64,000 bases of DNA, from positions 4,040,501 to 4,104,500 of the forward strand of contig NZ_CP076134.1 of NCBI RefSeq assembly GCF_018736085.1, read 5' to 3'. Shown in pieces: positions 59,361 through 64,000 of this stretch (position 1 is its first letter; the number at the start of each line of letters is the position of its first letter). Origin of the DNA: Bradyrhizobium sediminis (GTDB lineage Bacteria; Pseudomonadota; Alphaproteobacteria; Rhizobiales; Xanthobacteraceae). Under the pieces are notes generated by a model. That model ran no database searches. It was not told where the DNA came from and saw nothing but the letters and a program-made list of their open reading frames with translations. The translations under genes and the position numbers were made by a program.

Positions 59361-60881
59361 GTGACCGGCACAACTCAATCGTCGCCAGACCACTCCGCCG
59401 GAAATGAACATTTCAGGCTCAAAATCGAGGGATTCGGGGTCGGAACCTGGGATCTTGAGCTCGCGACCCGAGATTTGGACTGGTCCGATACCACGCGAAG
59501 CTTGTTCGGCATTGCCCGCGGCACGCCGGTTACCTACCAGCTGTTCCTTTCGCTGCTCCAGCCGAAAGACCGCGAGCGCACCGAACTGGCAATAAAGAAG
59601 GTTGTCGAGACCGGCGGCAATCTGGACGTCTCCTTCAAGATCGTCGGAACGGCCGGACGCGGCCACTGGCTTCGCATCCGCGGCGGCCTGACCAGGGACG
59701 CGGCCGGGGTCGCGCGTCATCTCAGCGGACTGGTTCTCGATCTCGACGAAGAAAAGCAGCTCGAAGAGGCGCTGAAGACGCGAGAAAGCCACCTCCGCTC
59801 GATCCTCGATACGGTCCCGGACGCCATGATCGTGATCGACGGACTTGGCATCATCCAGTTCTTCTCCGCCGCGGCCGAGCGCCAGTTCGGCTATTCCGAG
59901 CAGGAGGCCGTTGGCCAAAATGTCAGCTTGCTGATGCCTCACCCGGACAGCGCGCGTCACGACAGCTATCTCGCGCGCTACCGGTCGACAGGCGAGCGAC
60001 ACATCGTCGGCATCGGGCGGATCGTGACGGGCAAACGCAAGGACGGCACGACTTTTCCGATGCACCTGTCGATCGGCGAAATGCAGTCCGGCGGCGAACC
60101 CTACTTCACCGGTTTCGTGCGCGACCTTACCGAACATCAGCAAACCCAGGCACGGCTGCAGGAATTGCAGTCCGAACTGGTCCATGTCTCGCGGCTGACC
60201 GCGATGGGAGAAATGGCCTCCGCGCTCGCCCATGAGCTCAATCAGCCTCTGGCCGCCATCAGCAACTACATGAAGGGCTCGCGCAGGCTGCTCGCCGGCA
60301 GTTCCGATCCAAATGCGCCGAAGATCGAAACGGCCATGGACCGCGCCGCGGAGCAGGCGCTTCGCGCCGGCCAGATCATACGCCGTCTGCGCGACTTCGT
60401 TTCGCGAGGGGAATCCGAGAAGCGGGTCGAAAGCCTGTCGAAACTGATCGAAGAGGCCGGCGCGCTCGGCCTGGCGGGCGCACGCGAACAGAGCGTCCAG
60501 CTTCGCTTCAATCTCGATCCGGAGTGCGATCAGGTGCTGGCGGATCGGGTGCAGATTCAGCAGGTGCTCGTGAATCTGTTTCGCAACGCGCTGGAGGCGA
60601 TGGCGCAATCGCCGCGACGGGAACTGACCGTAACCAACGCCAAGGTGGCGGACGACATGGTCGAAGTCGAAGTGTCCGATACCGGGTCCGGATTCCACGA
60701 TGACGTCAAGCCCAACCTGTTCCAGACATTCTTTACGACAAAGGAGACCGGGATGGGGGTGGGACTCTCCATCAGCCGCTCGATCATCGAAGCCCATGGC
60801 GGCCGGATGTTGGCCGAAAGCAACGCTGCCGGGGGCGCAACGTTCCGCTTCACGCTGCCCGTAGCGCCAAACGAGAGCTGA
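59361..60881 (+). CDS. fixL: oxygen-sensing haem histidine kinase FixL
   Basis: This 506-residue soluble kinase has two PAS domains and a HisKA-HATPase module. With the GTG start at 59361, the haem-binding histidine is His200 (ARHDSYLARYR) and the phosphorylated histidine is His291 (SALAHELNQPL), the numbers known for the Bradyrhizobium protein; this supports GTG over the TTG two codons upstream. Downstream of the haem pocket stands GIGRIVTGKRKDGTTFPM, the FixL loop with the oxygen-sensing Arg. Low oxygen releases kinase activity towards FixJ. fixJ starts 2 bp after its stop. No membrane helices are seen, as in B. japonicum and unlike S. meliloti. Confidence 0.96.
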   Translation: MTGTTQSSPDHSAGNEHFRLKIEGFGVGTWDLELATRDLDWSDTTRSLFGIARGTPVTYQLFLSLLQPKDRERTELAIKKVVETGGNLDVSFKIVGTAGRGHWLRIRGGLTRDAAGVARHLSGLVLDLDEEKQLEEALKTRESHLRSILDTVPDAMIVIDGLGIIQFFSAAAERQFGYSEQEAVGQNVSLLMPHPDSARHDSYLARYRSTGERHIVGIGRIVTGKRKDGTTFPMHLSIGEMQSGGEPYFTGFVRDLTEHQQTQARLQELQSELVHVSRLTAMGEMASALAHELNQPLAAISNYMKGSRRLLAGSSDPNAPKIETAMDRAAEQALRAGQIIRRLRDFVSRGESEKRVESLSKLIEEAGALGLAGAREQSVQLRFNLDPECDQVLADRVQIQQVLVNLFRNALEAMAQSPRRELTVTNAKVADDMVEVEVSDTGSGFHDDVKPNLFQTFFTTKETGMGVGLSISRSIIEAHGGRMLAESNAAGGATFRFTLPVAPNES

Positions 60882-60883
60882 AT

Positions 60884-61501
60884 ATGCCGAACAAGGGAAA
60901 AGTTTATGTCATCGACGACGACGAGGCGATGCGGGATTCGCTGAACTTCCTGCTCGATTCGGCCGGCTTCAGCGTCACGCTGTTCGAAACCGCCCGGAAT
61001 TTTCTCGATATGCTGCCGGGCCTCGAGTTTGGATGCGTGGTCTCCGACGTGCGCATGCCGGGCATCGACGGCATCGAACTTCTCAAGCGCTTGAAGGCGA
61101 CCCACAGCACGTTTCCGATTCTGATCATGACCGGGCATGGCGATGTCCCGCTGGCGGTCGAGGCGATGAAACTGGGAGCGGTCGACTTTCTCGAGAAGCC
61201 GTTCGAGGACGACCGCCTGGTCGGCATGATCGAGGCAGCCATCCGCCAGGCAGAACCGGCGGCCAAGGGCGAGGCGGTCACTCACGACATTGCGGCGCGC
61301 GTCGCGACGCTCAGCCCGCGCGAGCGTCAGGTCATGGAAGGCCTCATCGCGGGCCTTTCCAACAAGCTGATCGCCCGCGACTACGACATCAGTCCCCGCA
61401 CCATCGAGGTCTACCGGGCCAACGTGATGACCAAGATGCAGGCCAATAGCCTCTCGGAGTTGGTGCGGCTGGCGATGCGGGCCGGTCTGCTCAAGGACTG
61501 A
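60884..61501 (+). CDS. fixJ: response regulator FixJ
   Basis: This 205-residue regulator has a receiver with VYVIDDDEAMRDSL and the phosphorylated Asp55 in CVVSDVRMPGIDG, Thr in ILIMTGHGD and Lys in DFLEKPFEDD, followed by a LuxR-type HTH (LSPRERQVMEGLIAGLSNKLIARDYDIS, RTIEVYRANVMTKM). Phosphorylated by FixL, it activates fixK2. Its ATG follows the fixL stop by 2 bp. Confidence 0.96.
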   Translation: MPNKGKVYVIDDDEAMRDSLNFLLDSAGFSVTLFETARNFLDMLPGLEFGCVVSDVRMPGIDGIELLKRLKATHSTFPILIMTGHGDVPLAVEAMKLGAVDFLEKPFEDDRLVGMIEAAIRQAEPAAKGEAVTHDIAARVATLSPRERQVMEGLIAGLSNKLIARDYDISPRTIEVYRANVMTKMQANSLSELVRLAMRAGLLKD

Positions 61502-61523
61502 ACAAAATCCGGCGTACCGGCTA

Positions 61524-61537
61524 TTGAGCTAAATCAA
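61524..61537 (+). promoter_or_regulatory. FixK/FNR-type box upstream of the single-domain regulator
   Basis: TTGAGCTAAATCAA matches TTGAK-N4-ATCAA, with a perfect right half. Its centre at 61530.5 predicts a class II start near 61572, that is, 42 nt before ATG 61614. This argues that the ATG at 61614, and not the one at 61572, is used. Confidence 0.78.
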
Positions 61538-61613
61538 GCCATATTGCCTGGAATGGGTGTTAGCTTATCCAATGCATCAATCAGATTTGCACTCGGGGGG
61601 CGGGGATTCCAGG

Positions 61614-62018
61614 ATGTCACCCGCAAAACCTACGGTCTATGTGGTCGACGACGACGCCGATGTCCTCGGCTCGCTGCGCTTTCTTCTTGAAACGGACGGC
61701 TTCAACGTTCGCACTTTCAGAAACGGCGCGGCGCTGCTGAATGCTGTCCGTTCGACCGGAGTGGACTGCTTTGTAATCGACTACAAGATGCCCGATATCA
61801 ACGGCATCGATCTGGCCAGGCGCCTGCGCAACCGCGACATGATGGCGCCGATCATCCTCATTACCGGCTACCCGGACGAGAACATCTCGGCCAGGGCTGC
61901 GGCCGCCGGCGTGCGCGATGTGCTGCTGAAGCCCCTGCTCGATGAGAGCCTGGTGACGCGGATTCGAGGGGCGATTCGGGACGGCGGCCCCACCGCCGGC
62001 CCCGGAACCGGGCTGTGA
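61614..62018 (+). CDS. single-domain response regulator
   Basis: This 134-residue protein is only a receiver: VYVVDDDADVLGSLRFLL, Asp56 in CFVIDYKMPDINGIDL, Thr in IILITGYPD and Lys in VLLKPLLDE, then a Gly-rich tail. No output domain is present, so it may act as a phosphate sink or adaptor for FixL or another kinase. Position between fixJ and fixK2 corresponds to bll2758 of B. japonicum. ATG 61614 is chosen from the placement of the FixK box. An ATG at 61572 adds 14 residues. Confidence 0.88.
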   Translation: MSPAKPTVYVVDDDADVLGSLRFLLETDGFNVRTFRNGAALLNAVRSTGVDCFVIDYKMPDINGIDLARRLRNRDMMAPIILITGYPDENISARAAAAGVRDVLLKPLLDESLVTRIRGAIRDGGPTAGPGTGL

Positions 62019-62038
62019 CCTACGGGAATATACGTAGG
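62019..62038 (+). promoter_or_regulatory. candidate FixJ-type or other operator upstream of fixK2
   Basis: CCTACGGGAATATACGTAGG is an interrupted palindrome (CCTAC-N10-GTAGG) 85 bp before the fixK2 ATG. Its right half continues TACGTAGGTAGACC, which resembles the GTAxGTAG core of FixJ sites. The start ATG is preceded by AAGGAG. Candidate site for phosphorylated FixJ. Confidence 0.5.
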
Positions 62039-62122
62039 TAGACCCCCTTAAGATATCGCACGAAATTTTCAGGCTCGATCATTCCCCTTAGCAATTGGCC
62101 ATCCGCCGCAAGGAGATGACCA

Positions 62123-62812
62123 ATGCTCACCCAGTCCGTCACCACTTCCGCAGTCGCCAGCCGAGTAAGCCCGCTCCCCTACCCTGCTCTCGACCAGTTT
62201 GGCGCGGTCACCGGACATGCCGGCTTGATCGCCACCGAATTCAGCTACAAGAAGGATGAGGAAATCTACGGTGAAGATGAACCTGCGGAATACGTCTACC
62301 AAGTGATTTCCGGCGCGGTTCGCAGCTACAAGCTGCTTTCCGACGGACGCCGTCAGATCGGCGCGTTCCATCTGCCGGGTGACGTTTTCGGGCTCGAATC
62401 GGGAGCGTCCCATCGGCTCGCCGCAGAAGCCATTATCGATACCACCGTGCGGCTGGTGAAGCGCCGGAGCCTGGAACAGGCTGCAGGCGTTGACGTCAAG
62501 GTCGCGCGCAACCTCTGGACCATGACCGCCGGCGACCTGCGCCACGCCGAAGACCATATGCTGCTGCTGGGACGCAAGACCGCGATGGAACGGGTCGCTA
62601 CCTTCCTCTTGGAAATGGACCGCCGGCTGGCCGTCGCAGGCATGATGGCGCTGCCGATGTGCCGCCGCGACATCGGCGATTACCTTGGCCTGACGCTGGA
62701 AACCGTCTCGCGCGCGCTTTCGCAGCTCCACGCCCAAGGCGTGCTCGGATTTTCCGGCGCCCGCCAGATCGTGCTGCGCAACCGCCAGCGCCTACACAAT
62801 ATGGACGCCTGA
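62123..62812 (+). CDS. fixK2: CRP/FNR-family regulator FixK2
   Basis: This 229-residue regulator has a cyclic-nucleotide-like sensor fold (AEYVYQVISGAVRSYKLLSDGRRQIGAFHLPGDVFGLES) and a C-terminal winged HTH with RRDIGDYLGLTLETVSRALSQL, the recognition helix that reads TTGAT-N4-ATCAA. It lacks the N-terminal Fe-S cysteines of FNR. Cys180, next to the HTH, corresponds to the redox-sensitive Cys183 of B. japonicum FixK2 when three N-terminal residues are missing. Activated by FixJ, it turns on the fix genes. Starts at ATG 62123 with AAGGAG 8 nt upstream. A strong terminator follows. Confidence 0.94.
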   Translation: MLTQSVTTSAVASRVSPLPYPALDQFGAVTGHAGLIATEFSYKKDEEIYGEDEPAEYVYQVISGAVRSYKLLSDGRRQIGAFHLPGDVFGLESGASHRLAAEAIIDTTVRLVKRRSLEQAAGVDVKVARNLWTMTAGDLRHAEDHMLLLGRKTAMERVATFLLEMDRRLAVAGMMALPMCRRDIGDYLGLTLETVSRALSQLHAQGVLGFSGARQIVLRNRQRLHNMDA

Positions 62813-62837
62813 GCATCTCTCCTCCTCCTCCAAAAAG

Positions 62838-62868
62838 ACATGCCCAGAGACAATATCTCTGGGCATGT
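62838..62868 (+). terminator. rho-independent terminator after fixK2
   Basis: ACATGCCCAGAGA and TCTCTGGGCATGT are perfect 13-bp complements with a 5-nt loop, 25 bp after the fixK2 stop, followed by TTGTTTCAGTTT. The A-rich left side (CAAAAAG) and T-rich right side make a bidirectional terminator possible; on the other side it would also end the alkylsulfatase-like gene transcribed leftward. Confidence 0.85.
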
Positions 62869-62938
62869 TTGTTTCAGTTTCCCCTCGGACGCGCGCGCCG
62901 AGGATTTATTGACGCGCCCGTGCGTTTCGGCTTGCAGC

Positions 62939-64000
62939 CTAGCTCACCGGCGTCCGCTTCGGTTCGACGATCTCGAACATCCGCGGGAATTCGTCCATCA
63001 GCCCCATCAGTTCCGCCAGCCGCATCGGATTGCCGCTGACCTTGATCTTGCCGGCAGCCACTGCTTCCGGGAACGACGTGAGCTTGGCAATCACCTCGTC
63101 GAGCACGCCGCGAGGCAGCGTGAAGCCGGCGTCCGCGGTCGCCGCCTGCGCCCCCGCAACGTAGGTCAGCGCACTGTTCTCCAGGGTGAGAACGAAAGTC
63201 TCGCCGGTATCGGTGAAGTTCCAGTTGAGCACGATGTGCTTGCCTTCGGCCTTGGGGCCGTTGAGCCGGACGCCCAGCACGTCCCACAATTGCTCTGACC
63301 GCAAGGCTGCCAGCGTTTCGCGCGGCATCGGCATGCGCGGCGGCACCTTCGGCATGCCCTGCCGCAGCTCCTGCGCCCCGAACAGATAGGCGTTGCGCCA
63401 GGTCGCGCTCTCCGCGGCATAGCCGAGTTGCTCGAAGGTATCGGCGAGCAACGCGCGGGCCGATTGATTGTCGGGGTTCGCAAACACCAGATGGCTCAGC
63501 GCCTGCGCGACGAAGCGAAATTCGCCCTTGGCAAAGTCCTTGGCCGCGCGCGCCAGGATCGCGTCGGCACCGCCCATGTATTCGACATATTTCCTGCCGG
63601 CCTCGACCGGCGGCAGCGGATCGAGGTTGACCGGATTGGCGTCATACCAGCCGAGATATTTCTGGTAGATCGCCTTCACATTGTGCCGGATGTGGCCGTA
63701 ATACCCCCGCGCATGCCAGGCGCCGTCGAGACTCGCCGGCAGCTTGATGGTCTCGGCGATTTCGGTGGCGGTGAGGCCATGGTTCATCAGGCGGATGGTC
63801 TGGTCATGCGCGAATTTATAGAGGTCGCGCTGCTGCCGGATCATGGTGTCGATGCGCTCCCGGCCCCAGACCGGCCAATGGTGCTGGCCGCACATCGCAT
63901 CCGCCTTGCCGCCCCACATCTGCAAGGCCTCGCCAAGATATTTCGACCAGGCGAGAGCGTCGCGCACGTCGGCGCCGCGGAACGGCAGCAGATTGTGGAA
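62939..64000 (-). CDS. alkylsulfatase-like metallo-beta-lactamase protein, 3' part (5' end beyond window)
   Basis: The open frame extends to the window edge, so 353 C-terminal residues are visible of a family usually about 650 long. They cover the end of the metallo-beta-lactamase domain (QHHWPVWGRERIDTMIRQQRDLYKFAHDQT), the alkyl-sulfatase dimerisation domain (YLGWYDANPVNLDPLPPVE; GDA-like ALLADTFEQLGYAAESATWRNAYLFGAQELR) and the C-terminal SCP2-like domain (LWDVLGVRLNGPKAEGKHIVLNWNF). Such enzymes hydrolyse SDS-like alkyl sulfates. The metal ligands lie mostly outside the window. It is transcribed leftward, converging on fixK2. Confidence 0.86.
   Translation of the reverse strand, partial: FHNLLPFRGADVRDALAWSKYLGEALQMWGGKADAMCGQHHWPVWGRERIDTMIRQQRDLYKFAHDQTIRLMNHGLTATEIAETIKLPASLDGAWHARGYYGHIRHNVKAIYQKYLGWYDANPVNLDPLPPVEAGRKYVEYMGGADAILARAAKDFAKGEFRFVAQALSHLVFANPDNQSARALLADTFEQLGYAAESATWRNAYLFGAQELRQGMPKVPPRMPMPRETLAALRSEQLWDVLGVRLNGPKAEGKHIVLNWNFTDTGETFVLTLENSALTYVAGAQAATADAGFTLPRGVLDEVIAKLTSFPEAVAAGKIKVSGNPMRLAELMGLMDEFPRMFEIVEPKRTPVS

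Overview
The window reads as a chromosomal segment of a Bradyrhizobium-type alphaproteobacterium (order Hyphomicrobiales). The evidence is the high GC content, gene blocks arranged as in Bradyrhizobium (globin-flavoprotein-assimilatory nitrate reductase; fixNOQP-fixGHIS; fixLJ, single-domain regulator, fixK2), and intergenic dispersed repeats I recognise from that genus. I see no tRNA, rRNA, CRISPR, nod or nif genes. The assignment rests on recognition by eye, with no database search.

Layout. 1-4.7 kb: EamA permease fragment, aldo/keto reductase, frameshifted SDR gene, GST, MAPEG protein and AraC regulator. 4.8-17 kb: amide/urea island. urtABCDE-fmdA-fmdB-amiE run leftward; a hybrid histidine kinase with an NCS1-permease-like sensor half plus a LuxR-type response regulator run rightward from a shared 160-bp promoter region that carries a 41-bp palindrome. 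17-24.8 kb: nitrate assimilation (nrtABC, globin, flavoprotein, nitrate reductase) behind a candidate sigma-54 promoter. 24.9-29.8 kb: intradiol dioxygenase, serine hydrolase, HWE-type kinase and CcdA. 29.8-33.3 kb: ureide genes (DUF3830, allantoinase PuuE, allantoate/carbamoyl amidohydrolase) flanked by two gene remnants (dctA 5' end; internally deleted isochorismatase-like gene). 33.5-36.2 kb: LysR, XRE and a crotonase. 36.2-38.7 kb: an IS1182-type element inserted into a long dispersed repeat. 38.8-48 kb: decarboxylating dehydrogenase, zinc alcohol dehydrogenase, peptide-type ABC operon and CaiB/BaiF CoA-transferase. 48.1-49.6 kb: lone glycogen synthase. 49.6-62.9 kb: microaerobic respiration region. 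62.9-64 kb: 3' part of an alkylsulfatase-like gene.

How it fits together. The left half is largely about scavenging nitrogen: aliphatic amides and urea-like compounds are imported and hydrolysed to ammonia under what looks like a transporter-derived sensor; nitrate is imported by an ABC system and reduced; ureides are opened. The right half is the oxygen-response core: FixL (heme His200, phosphorylated His291) and FixJ should activate fixK2, and FixK2 should act on the FNR/FixK-type boxes found upstream of fixN, fixG, the single-domain regulator and, more weakly, the universal-stress/CBS operon, giving high-affinity cbb3 oxidase under low oxygen.
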